The notes under the pieces are model-generated. The model was not told the origin of the DNA. It searched no databases and worked only from the letters and a program-made list of their open reading frames with translations. The translations under genes and the position numbers were made by a program. Positions 22,620 through 32,621 of a stretch of 64,000 nucleotides of DNA are shown one piece after another. Within the stretch, counting starts at the first letter, position 1, and every line of letters starts with the position of its first letter. Origin of the DNA: Sabethes cyaneus. Taxonomy: Eukaryota > Arthropoda > Insecta > Diptera > Culicidae. Location: contig NC_071354.1 of the NCBI RefSeq assembly GCF_943734655.1, positions 143,754,642 through 143,818,641 on the forward strand. Reading direction: 5' to 3'.

Positions 22620-24217
22620 GCTACCCTGGTAGTATTACATGGATAGCCATGGACATAACTACTGACTTGCTGACAGTGTTTTCTACCCTTCGAAACAATT
22701 CATGCATAAATTGCAGTGCTGAATGATTGCTCGACTAACCTGTCAATCAGTTTTCTTGCTCTTGGCTGATATTTTAGATTTCAAAGTTTAGTTTTTAAAC
22801 TGCTTGCTTTTTGAAATCAATCAAAACCTGTCTGGAATTAATGTAAACCTCGGAGCGATATTCACGTTTATTGTAATTTCGTTTGCCGTTGTCGGTAGTT
22901 CAAAATTTCATTCACTATTTTCGTGAATGAATGAACGTAAGTGATTCGCTCGAATCGTTAGTTTCAGGTTGGCAATGCCGAGTTCATTTCATCTGTAGTA
23001 GAAACAGTAAAAAATGAGCAATATGTTGCATCCATTCAGGCGTATTGCATAAATTGAATATGAGATCTCTTGTGCAGGTTTGTATAATAACTGAAACTCA
23101 TAGCATAGTGATTTATTTAGTCAAGCGACGATATAATGATACTTGTTGTTTTTATTCGAAACTACTTTAGTTTTTTTATGTATTTATTAAAGTGGAAATA
23201 AAACGAATTGTCAATTTCTACGTATGTATTGCATTGAGCCGCTCGCATACAATTTTTCCGCCAATTTGCGTCACGCATATGGGAGAGCTCAGATAGCATC
23301 ATAATCCCAATAATGGTAAGTTTGGCAGAATTGCATCACGTTTCTCAAATCTATGCTGTTGCTATTCGACATCCCCAACAGCTTCAACGGCATATATATC
23401 TGTGTTCTGGTGTGCACTGCACACCAGTTGCTCTTTGTTGATCTGGATACATCATCCTGTGAATACATAGTCAAGTCCATACATTTTTCGTATGATATTG
23501 TCGTCGAAGCCGAAGAGTGCACCACCACGTGTCGTGTACAGTGCTGGACATCCGTTTAGCAGCACCTGTGATAGAATGTTAAACCCGGAAATGCAAGTTG
23601 TGAGAAAGTTGGATGGCACGGTGAGCCTTTTATTGTTAAAAATCTAAAAATTTATATTTAAACGAACATCGAGATGTATTTGCCATTACCGGAGTGCAAC
23701 TATATGCAAATCCCCTCAAATCCCATCTCGTTCTATTAAAAACAGAATTTTTTAAGTGATCTAGAGAGGAGATTTAAATATAAAATATTTCTAGTTTTCA
23801 GTAAAAAAGAAAGCAAGAACAACAGAAAAAATTATGGTGCAGCTAAGCGTATGTCTACTACTGCTCATGCAGTAAGAGCTAATTGTGCAGCAAATTACAT
23901 TTTGAATTTTCCTAGTACCATCCAACGATAAGCATTACATATTGCAAGTAAGCAAGTGCTGTGATATGGTCCATTAGGTGATGAATCTGCCCAGAAGCTT
24001 CGTCGTTGGAATAGCATTTAGTGGCTAGATTAACGATAACATACATATTTAAAGGCTATAATACCTCATCCTTTTAGAATTCAATTAACCTGTTCGACCT
24101 CGACAGTTCCTTGGATTGTGTGTTATTTCGTTACCAACAAATTGCTGCTGTAGAAATCTCTAATGAAGTGCAAAAGTTTAATTCTCTTTACCTTTTTTTC
24201 TCTTTTCACCTTTGCAG
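22620..24217. other. End of TRPM intron 1, no gene
   Basis: AT-rich. It ends in a strong polypyrimidine tract and acceptor, CTTTTCACCTTTGCAG, at 24202-24217. Nothing else recognised. Confidence 0.6.
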
Positions 24218-24300
24218 CGCACCGCACGAAGCTGGATTGAAGCGAACTTCCAAAAGCGCGAATGCATCAAATTCATACCGAACGTTAAAAATGAAGAAGT
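24218..24300 (+). CDS. Trpm: TRPM channel gene, conserved N-terminal exon
   Basis: 83 nt between a strong acceptor (TTTGCAG) and GT|GTAAGT donor, phase 0 in, phase 2 out. It encodes RTARSWIEANFQKRECIKFI PNVKNEE plus two bases of the next codon. The SWIE..F.KREC..FIP signature is the hallmark start of the homologous N-terminal region of TRPM channels (vertebrate members have SWIER.F.KREC...IP), located in the cytosol. Joined to 47954 it continues V-CCCGQ. This exon anchors the gene identification. It is isolated by 13.9 kb and 23.7 kb introns full of mobile DNA. Confidence 0.92.
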
Positions 24301-24510
24301 GTAAGTATATTGTGACTCCTGTACCTAGAAATATATTTTACATTCTTTAGTAACGAGCTTGATTCGCAGTTCAGTGATATTTTTGTAGAAGTTGTTAACT
24401 CCATCGTACCGATTCTTGATGGATTCGTGAGAGAAAGAATACTCTATCAGAGATGCATAATCATGCGGCATAAAACTTTACCAAAGACAACAATTCTTTA
24501 TTGAAATTGA

Positions 24511-25053
24511 TCCCGAGCAGGAGTGAAGGGCAAAATAATATAAAAACAATATCAAACTGTGTTATAATGGTATATTTTGTTATTGAATAGATTTGGAGAT
24601 GCATTGATAACACATTTTGTTATTGAGTAGATATTTGAAACAGTGGTTGTAAGATGAGTTTAATAAACTGATTTTGTTATCGTATCTTATTTTGACCTTA
24701 AAATAACATTCGATATATTTCATAAAAATTTTTTTTATTGATTAAAGAGATTTTAGATTGTAAATATTTTATAAAATGATTTTTTAATATCTCATATGCT
24801 ACTACATTTGTTATTCAATACCTTAATAATACTAAAATATGATTTTCTAAACTCTGAATGCAATCATGTTATTGCTTTGTTATTCAAATAACACAAGTAG
24901 TTTTTCTTTTGGCCTTAAAAGAGCAAAATTTTGATATTATTTTTTGTTATTTTACCAACTATGTCAGCCAAAACAAGACCAAATTTTGATACAAGTTATT
25001 CGATTTCCAATAACACATTGTGATATCATTTTGCTCTTCGCTCCTGCTCGGGA
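24511..25053. mobile_element. MITE with TCCCGAGCAGGAG ends
   Basis: Inverted ends TCCCGAGCAGGAGTGAAGGG (24511) and the complement of CTTCGCTCCTGCTCGGGA (25036-25053), continuing into GCAAAATRATAT. The interior is very AT-rich with several TTTTGTTATTGAATAG-like repeats and has no open frame. Flanks share only AT, so the target duplication is 2 bp or unclear. 543 bp. Intron 2 of TRPM. Confidence 0.85.
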
Positions 25054-26832
25054 TTCCAAGTGAATAAAATCATCTAAGGAATCAGATAAATCTTCTTTTA
25101 TTTTTCCAATGTATCATATTTTACTAAAAAAATGTTTTGAAGATTTGTTTACTCGAAATACTTAAGTTTGATTTTGATGAGCGGAAAATTAATTTTTCTA
25201 AATTATCAAATTAAAAGTATTTCATGGTATGAATTGTGCGGAACGGTCCGGACAGATGGCATCTGTCGTCTCTGCCGCTGCCGTACTCAATATAGAGTTT
25301 ATCGTAGTAATATAAGTTTATTTATCTTCACATATTGGATTTTGGGATAGCCCGGAAAGTTCTCCTCGATAATAATTCTTTCAATATGGTGCGATTTTTT
25401 TCGCGAGCTCAACTCAGAACCGTTCAGAAATATGGTTGTTAATAGTATTGGCCTAAATAAAACCGCCCAGCAAACCAAGAAGCAGCAATCCGTGAATGAT
25501 ATTTCATTATTCCTAGAAAGTATATTGATTTGAACACAATACAAAACATATATGTATTGTATGCTCAAGAAGGATGCGATTGGTTTGCTAAAATACATAT
25601 TGAAAGTTTCATTTAGTCAAGCTGCTCAAATATATGGAAATTTCTTGCACGAAGCTGTTGTGTGCGTTATTCTTGTACAATTTCGCATTCATTTTCGTTT
25701 TCGAAACATCGGATCCATCTGACTACTACTGCTGGTCTTGATTTTTATTACATTGAAAACGTCTGTTTCCACAAATCTATTTGAAAGCTCTGATTCTGAT
25801 TCTGAAATGTTATTCATTATTTAGAATGTGTTTTTTTTTCAGGAAAAGTAGTAGTCGATCTTTTTCGTTTTCTTTTTAACTAGAAAGTGAATTAAACGAC
25901 GATAATAAAAATAATAATTTGTAGTTGTTTAAAACGTAGTTTAGAATAGGTTTGTGCCATGAACAATATCAATAGTCGGTGTCAGTGATCAGCTTTGTAG
26001 CATAGTGGCAAGTTATGCTTTTAAACGCAAGAGTACTTTAAATTTGCTCCACACAGTGTCAGCTGTTCTAGAATTGAATCAATATTTCTCTAATTCATAG
26101 GATCTCCTGAATTCAGTTTATAACAACATCTATTTTCATTATGAAAAATTTCCACTCCGCTCCACAATTGATAAACTGAAATTAAATACAGCTTGTTTTT
26201 TGCAATTAGAAGGTCTTCCTTTAAGTATAACGTAAGATCACGAGGGCAAAGATGCAGCACCTCCACCGCGTGCACGTGTTTCTTTGCTTTGGCGAAAATA
26301 CTCTCATTACCTCTTAGTCCGTTCTTGAAGAGAAAGTTTTGCTGGTTTAATAAAATGTAAATATTTCCACCCACCCCGTTCACCATGCCGTTGTTGATAT
26401 CATCGCTTCTTCTCATGTGTAAGGATATCCTTGTTTCGAGCTTTGGATAATGCTTCTGGTACGCAAAAAATTGTTTTCGGTTAACCTGATTTGTGAAATT
26501 GTCACAGGGAAATGTCTAGACCGATTTAAATAAACTGTAGTTTCCTCTTTGTCGTAAAAATAACGCTGTTTTTTGTTCTTCAGCTTGTTAGTTTAGAGAA
26601 AATTAAATTAACTTCCTCCTTCGTCTTGTAAGTCGCATTGGCTCGATTTCTCGAAAGCTTCAGATTGAACTGTTACATTGGCTCTCTTCTGTGTTTTACT
26701 CCCGCTTGTGTTTCACGATGATAAACATCGATGATTACTTTCACCGTATACTTTGCAATGGATAGGGTTTGTCTTGGGAAAATTTAAATATTAATTTTGG
26801 CGCTTGTTTGCCAAACATATACCTGTCTGAAT
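25054..26832. other. No gene recognised
   Basis: AT-rich intron. The 108-codon minus frame at 26090-26416 and others show no domain. An A-box-like TAGCATAGTGG near 25998 has no partner B box. Confidence 0.5.
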
Positions 26833-27166
26833 GGATTACCTACGAATGGCCGAAACACAAATGGCCGAATCACGAATGGCCGAAACACAAATGGCCGAAA
26901 TAACGAATGGCATAATATACCAAATGGCCGAATCACGAATGGCCGAATCACAAAAGGCCGAATCACGAATGGCCGAATCGCAAATTACCGAAACACGAAT
27001 GGCCGAATGTCATATTCGACCGAAAATATTCATAGCCTTCAACCCGTGCAAACGTTGGATACATGCTGTCCTTACTCGCTGCCGCTCGTTCGGACTCAAC
27101 TAAGGGATAATCCCTAATAGACAGTAAACCTAGGAAAATGCATGCACCTAAATAGTAGTGGTTTCT

Positions 27167-27192
27167 GCGGGGGGGCTGCCCCCCCGCAGTGG
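27167..27192. repeat. GC hairpin inside the MULE-like element
   Basis: CTGCGGGGGGGC and CCCCCCCGCAG form a perfect stem around a TG centre. The following ~65 bp are also strikingly GC-rich (GGCCGGCGCTTCCGACGG...) against an AT-rich background. Origin unknown. Confidence 0.85.
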
Positions 27193-27349
27193 CCGGCGCT
27201 TCCGACGGCGGGTCACCGGCGCACACTCGCGGCCTACGGCCGTCTCGCCCTGAATCATCTAGGAAACATTTGCTACTAACACAGTAAATACGTCTCGCAT
27301 CTTATAATGTCGATGTATTTATAATCAAGAAATATTTTCGGAATACTTA

Positions 27350-27703
27350 CATAAGTGGGAGGAACCGGAACAACAGGCCATTGTTTCACCCACTCTGTCA
27401 AATTTTAAGCCAGTTGACAAGCTACCGCGGACCACAAACAACTTGAAAGCATGGCACCAACGATGGACAACCATTGTTGGTTCCCATCACCTGTCAATGA
27501 CCAGGATCATCACAGAACTGCGGGTGGAGCAAAGGGCGATAAAGGGGAACATCCTTAGAATTCTTCAGGGGGATGTTCCGAATTCGCGCCGAGAAATAGA
27601 CGAAAAAATCTACTCGAAATGTGTTAATGCTCACAAAATGAGCAGCAAAAATTTTGTTGACGCAGTTGCGCTTTTATTAAGCGCTAAACAAAGGCGTTCG
27701 TAA
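27350..27703 (+). pseudogene. MULE-type transposase C-terminal fragment
   Basis: Open frame reading KWEEPEQQAIVSPTLSNF, then LPRTTNNLKAWHQRWTTIVG, SHHLSMTRIITELRVEQ and a tail ending LLLSAKQRRS at a natural stop. RT-x-N-N-x-x-x-x-W-H followed by S-H-x-x-x-x-x-x-I-x-x-L-x-x-E-Q is the conserved C-terminal end of MULE transposases, after the catalytic Glu. The DDE core and any zinc finger are absent, so the fragment cannot transpose. Coding ends about 120 bp before the right terminal repeat. Confidence 0.75.
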
Positions 27704-27982
27704 AGCATGTTTCATTTGTTTAATAGTAGTAGTTTGTTTTTTGTTTGATTAAAGTTATTTGTTAACTACTTGCCAATTCATGGTTTTTTATTGAGTAGTT
27801 ATTTAGGCTTTCCAAAAAAATTCGGCCATTCGTGATTCGGCCATTCGTGATTCGGCCATTCGTGATTCGGCCTTTCGTGATTCGGCCTTCTGTGACTGTT
27901 ATTGAAATTCGGCCATTTGGATTTCGGCCATTCGTGATTCGGCCATTTGTGTTTCGGCCATTCGGTACCAGCCCGTCTGAAT

Positions 27983-28431
27983 TCAGCCAGTCCTGTTCAT
28001 AAAGCGAATCAAAATGCTTTCAAATTTGACTTCTCGAGACATAATTTTGTTCAATTCTTAATTTCGATTATTTAACTGTTATGAACAGGGGTGTAATTCT
28101 TTTTTTTTTTTTTTGGTGGTTTAAACCCAAAGGGTCATTCACCACAAAGGGTGTAATTCTTTTTGTATTCCTACTGTTGCAGTATTTTTTCTTAACGGTC
28201 AAAACTGTTATATTGTTTATGGTTATCATCATGTGGTTATAAAATCATGAATTTTTGTGTTCTTTAGAATACATATTTTAAAAGTGGTTAGCATTTTTGA
28301 CAGGCGTGCAACTTTACAGTGCCAAAAACGAATACTAGATACAAAATCCAGGAATAATCTCACCACTGCGCTATTTGTTCTATTCCGTTGGATAAATGTG
28401 CTGTATTACAATAATTTTACAAATTATTTTA
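27983..28431. other. No gene recognised
   Basis: Spacer containing one small poly(T)-bearing insertion (28089-28164, listed separately). Confidence 0.5.
28089..28164 (-). mobile_element. Tiny retroposed insert with poly(A) and TSD
   Basis: GGGTGTAATTCTTTTT occurs at 28089-28104 and again at 28149-28164. Between them lies, on the minus strand, TGGTGAATGACCCTTTGGGT followed by TTAAACCACC and a poly(A) run. The insert is partly self-complementary. Duplication plus poly(A) suggest a target-primed insertion of a very short RNA or a 5'-truncated retroelement. Confidence 0.65.
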
Positions 28432-28935
28432 CTACTCTTGCGGTGACGGTCCGTAATCGTTCCTGCGTTGAACTAAGTATGGTCTTTCAGTACTGTCGGT
28501 CCTTGGCTGTCGCTCTCCCATCCGCTCGAACACCAGATTCATCGAACTTTCCGGTCACATGCCCAGCCCGTGATCGGCCACCTTCCTTCATTATTTCAGC
28601 AAGTTTATATACTTGATACAGCACGTGGTTTATGCTTCTACGCCACACTCTATTTTCGATTTCGCCGCCAAGTTTTCGTATTGCATCCAAGTCCTTCCAA
28701 CGGCATCCAGTGACTGCTTATCCACTATTCTGAAGCATGATGTTGACCCATCCAGCGTCGTACGAATCATTTTAGCCAGTTTCGCCGGAAAACTGTGTTC
28801 TAGCATTGCGTTATCTGCCATTTCGTTTGACTAAATCGTACGCCGCCTTAAAGTCGACAAGTAGATGAGTTAGCAAGTTGTACTCCTGGAATTCGTCTAG
28901 TAAATAACGCAGAATAAAAGTCTCGTTGACTCGGT
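28432..28935 (-). pseudogene. RTE-like relic (lineage C)
   Basis: On the minus strand: DLVKRN...MLEHSFPAKLAKMIRTTL and DGSTSCFRI (28860-28740), then a jump to WRRSINHVLYQVYKLAEIMK (about 28640) and AKDRQY at the 3' end near 28490. Compared with 61148-64000 the palm/FADD region is deleted and stops are present. The 3' end GACGGTCCGTAATCG resembles that copy's GACGGACCGTTGCC end. It is 5'-truncated and lies back to back with the next relic. Confidence 0.75.
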
Positions 28936-28939
28936 TGTG

Positions 28940-29830
28940 AACAACATTCGGTACCGAGCTCAAGCGGCTGCAGCGTTCTCAGGAAACACGAAAGTTCTAC
29001 CAGAAATTGAACGGCTTTGTGCCGCGACCCGAAATGTGACGGGATAAGAATGGTAGTATGGAATGTATAGTATAGATGCAGCACTTCGATGAACACCAGA
29101 ATGGCGCCCAGGCGAAGAACCTTGGCAGCGGGAAAACCGCTCACCGTTTTTAATGCCGCCTACAAAGTGCTGTCCCTAATAATTTTCGCCGACTATCACC
29201 AATTGCGAACAAATTCGTGAGAATTATTCAAGTCTTCTTTTTTGAAGGACGGTCAACAATGGATCAAATATTTGCACTGTGATAGATCCTTTAAAAATGC
29301 CGTAAATTCCCTCGCAGCATTTGTTCATCTTGGCTCACTGGTAACGGTGAACAATGACAGCAGCCGCGAGATTCGGAGGCGTCTTATCAGCGCAACTCGT
29401 GCTTAAAATGGGTTTCATAAGCAATTGCGGTCGAACAGACTAAGGCACCGTACAAAGAGTACCCTGTGTGAGACGCTTATTAAACCGGTTCTCTGCGGGC
29501 ATAAAACATAGACAATGCTCGAGGAGGACCTGCGAGTTCTCGGAGTTTTCGAAATACGAGTGCTAAGAACAATCATCGGTGACACAGTAGAATGAAGTAT
29601 GGAGGCGGAGGAACTCGCACAGCTGTATGGCGATCTCAATACTCAAAAGGTGGCTATGGTTGGACGGACACAATGCGCAGGGCATGCTGCTAGAATGCCA
29701 AACAACTAACTACCAAGCAATAATTGTCTTTATTTCAATTCCGGTAGGAACAAGAGGACCGGGGACTCGGCAAGCAAGATGGTTAGACCAGGTGGAGCGA
29801 GATCTGGCATATTAGAGTACGCTGTGTCCA
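28940..29830 (+). pseudogene. RTE-like relic (lineage B)
   Basis: Pieces in order: RKFYQKLNGFVPRPEM and a QHFDEHQNG remnant (about 28985-29095), VFNAAYKVLS (about 29150), VHLGSLVTVNNDSS-REIRRR (about 29320), ETLIKPV...CGHKT and LEEDLRVLGVFEIRVLRTII (29470-29580), LAQLYGD (29615), then GPGTRQARWLDQVERDLAY ending at 29815. It has many stops and large internal deletions; the RT core is missing. The order matches the copy at 41545-43252. Confidence 0.8.
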
Positions 29831-29847
29831 TGGAATTTTGCCTTTTT

Positions 29848-30010
29848 AGGGAGGCTCATACCTTCCCAAATGTGTCAAAAGGATGTTCCAATATCTGATA
29901 TCGCTGAAAAGTTACCGCAAAAACTATGGGATCACCTCAAGGGATATGCAACGTTGCACGAAACTTTCAACTTTTAACGGTTTTTTCGCGAAGCCATGTT
30001 TTTCCAGCTG
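29848..30010 (+). repeat. Dispersed ~165-bp repeat, copy 1
   Basis: Shares with 62836-63000 (same orientation) the blocks ATACCTTC, AAAAGGATGTT, ATATCTGATATCGCTGAAAA, CACCTCAAGGGA, CACGAAACTTTCAA and CGAAGCCATGTTT. Both copies sit beside RTE relics. Non-coding; family unknown. Confidence 0.7.
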
Positions 30011-31400
30011 GATTCCACGCATTGGAATCGTGTGAAGGAATTCTACAGAGGATTTGCTTATAGAACTAGGAGACAAAGCAATTTACAGTTTTTATAGGAG
30101 CTTGAGATTATGTAACCTATGTGTGGGAACAGATTGGGTGATGTGTTTCGCTAATATCTTGTGTAAGTGTCTAAAATCTAAGGAAATTAAGGAAAATTCT
30201 AAAAAAGGCTGGTAGAATTATGTGAATAATGTAAATCCGGGATCTGAGAATGAAGAGAGAGCGAGGTTTCAACTAGAAGTTGTTTCGTGTGATTGTGTTA
30301 AAGTTGTATGCGTTTAGGTATACACAATACACGGAAAGAAATCTGTTTCTGTTGTCATGAATAAAAATTCATGAAAACAAAAAGCTTGAAATTTCATGAA
30401 ATCATTACCACGACCTATGATTTCATGACTGTACCGACAAATATAATGAACTATAACAAGCAGTTTTGTGAATATTCTTCGTAATTGCCTCTAGGGTTAC
30501 ACGAACTGTCAAATCGAGTCTTTGAAATCACAGCTGCCAATAAAATTTGTTAGTGATTTGTTCGTGACGATTCTTTTAAATCAAGAAGTAAAGTTTTTGT
30601 GATGGTTTCGGTCGCTGATAAGTAAAAAAAGTGAAGAGATTAGTGATTTTCAGTTTCGTGAGTCGTGAGTTGTGAGTTCAGACGTGAGTTGTGTGTTAAA
30701 AGTGCCATTATAATGATGGATAGCGAAACAGAATAATTCGCTACCGTGAAAGTGGGGGAAGACGATAAAAGTAAAAAGGTTATGATATCCTATATCGTTT
30801 GATGGTTTAGGAATACTCAGAGATCAACTTGTGCACTAGTGAGCATAAGAATAACGAGGCTTGATCCGGCTTCGAGCACCTTTCAAGCAATTCCCAATCC
30901 ATCCGCAAATGGATCCAGGCAACTCTAGTTACATTCTGTATTATTTTAAACCATACTGTATAACCGTAAATATTATCATCTGTCTTCTTATCTAGAACCA
31001 CTTTTGAAATGGTTCTGGCTACCGTATCAAAACTGCTGCTTGGTATAGGGCCTTATTTTATTACTGGCAGGTGGAATACCGACCAGAACAAAACCTAGAT
31101 CGCTGGTCAGACACCGTCGACGGTCTTGAGGGTGGGTAACTCTAACCTCTTCTCAAACGGCTAGCATGGCCGTGAGTAGCACGCTTGCTCTCAAGGTCGG
31201 CTCTGATAATGTAGTGCTGATCAAGGTGTTCGGATATTCGGGGAAAAGCTAGCTTTTACAGGTGACTGGAACTGTTGTTGCTGCTGCTGCTGTTGGTGTT
31301 GTTAGTAATAGCAACATGTATGGCTACCAAAAAACAGGTCATACTGTATGGACAATTTTTTTGCTCAGTTTATTTATAGCTGCATGAACAACTGCCTAGT
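30011..31400. other. No gene recognised
   Basis: Contains GTGAGT/GTGATT-rich sequence at 30540-30720 that resembles the 5' UTR of a retrotransposon, and a CTG run near 31268-31295. No domain can be read. Confidence 0.4.
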
Positions 31401-31403
31401 TGA

Positions 31404-32380
31404 TCAAGCATGGCGGGCGCCACATTGTTCTTCGCTAGCCTCGGCTAAGATATTATTGCTGTCTTCTGTAATCGTTGATGATGTGCCTGAGATTGGTTGT
31501 CTGCACTGGGCTGGCTTGCAATTCATTCTGATTAAATTTTGCAATAGCATTAATATCTTGACAGCTATGATTTGTAGGAATTTTGTGTTTTTGAAGTAAG
31601 AAAAGATAAATTGGTCAGTCTCTTGTATAATTAGCCGGATATGTGTTATCTGCGAGACCACCGGAATGTCGATGCAGCCGTTCAACGCGTGGTTAATTTT
31701 GTCGTTGCATTCCACCCGTTCCAAGTTGTAAATGGTTTTTCGTAAATCATCGGCAGCAACCACAGTACCATACCAAGAGTTGATTGTCTCCAGCGATTCG
31801 TTCAAAGGGGGATAAATTCTACCTACGCATTGGGACATGCCTCCGTTTTTTGAATAATCGTTATTGAACATGCAGATTTTCGTCTCCACCTTCCTCCTAT
31901 TGGTAATGTCCATCGGTAACACTGGTTTGATTTGCTATAGGAGAAATAAAAGTAATTATTTCAAAATGACTTTACATTACTACCAACCCTCCTAGATGCC
32001 GACCGGATAACATTGGACACGTGCTGATGCACTTGGATGTACTTTGGTGTTGACAAAAGGTACGCGCGGAAGATGTGTATTATCTTACAGAAAATACGGG
32101 ACAAATTGCCAGATCAGCATCTGAAAAGTGGAATTTGAAGTGATGTATTGGAGCTGGCAGCAAATATCACTTACTTACCTAAGTAAAAAGTTGAGCTAGC
32201 TCCTGTAGCATTTCCTCGCCCGGAACTGTGAGCACTCCTGCTGCCAGCGCCACTTAATCCAACTCCGCTCGTACCAAGCTCCACCGGTCATGCTAATGCT
32301 AGTGGCCGTTGTGGTGATGCTGTTACCACTGGAGTTCCACTGCTGCTATTGCATTCATTTTTCATTTATGTGTCATTTTT
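31404..32380 (-). other. Antisense open frame with splice-like borders, unidentified
   Basis: The minus strand has a 172-codon open frame (31922-31404), open back to CAAATCAAACCAG at 31936, immediately after an acceptor-like TTTATTTCTCCTATAG. Upstream on that strand, a Ser/Thr/Gly/Ala-rich stretch (about 32365-32181; for example GTPVVTASPQRP and SSGRGNATGAS) ends at TTAG|GTAAGT, a near-perfect donor, about 245 bp before the acceptor. Phases do not join cleanly (donor phase 1 leads to an early stop) and the upstream stretch contains TGA. I recognise no domain. It may be a decayed nested gene, a captured host fragment or coincidence. Confidence 0.3.
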
Positions 32381-32621
32381 CGCATTATGGAGATTAAATT
32401 TGTACCCGTGTAGATATTTGAAAAGTCAAGAGTTTCCAGGGTCTTTGTTTAGTAAAATGGAGGAGCATCTCTTATAGATCTCTAAACTCTCTGTCAGAAT
32501 TTAATAAGTTTATTGTAATTATTGATGGGAACAAAGCAAAAAGTGTGTTTGCACGTGATTGGTTGAAATATGAAAATTGAAAAATTCAACTTTTCAATCA
32601 ATTTTGACTATCTGACAATTT

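Larger units (their letters stand above)
26833..27974 (+). mobile_element. MULE-like element with compound terminal repeats and 8-9 bp TSD
   Basis: Left end 26833-27010 and right end 27825-27974 are inverted relatives made of tandem GGCCGAATCACGAAT / GGCCGAAACACAAAT units. GTCTGAAT directly flanks both sides (26825-26832, 27975-27982; the ninth base differs). The interior carries a transposase C-terminus (27350-27703, +) with the Asn-Asn-x-x-x-x-Trp-His pattern of Mutator-like transposases. At 1142 bp it is internally deleted. Long terminal repeats, ~9-bp duplication and the coding remnant agree. Confidence 0.8.

Noticed and set aside
25990..26050. Possible tRNA gene (A-box-like TAGCATAGTGG)
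   Set aside because: No B box at the right distance and no cloverleaf stems.
27167..27192. GC stem-loop as a transcription terminator
   Set aside because: Eukaryotic context, inside a transposon, with no adjoining gene end; the T-run of a bacterial terminator is missing.
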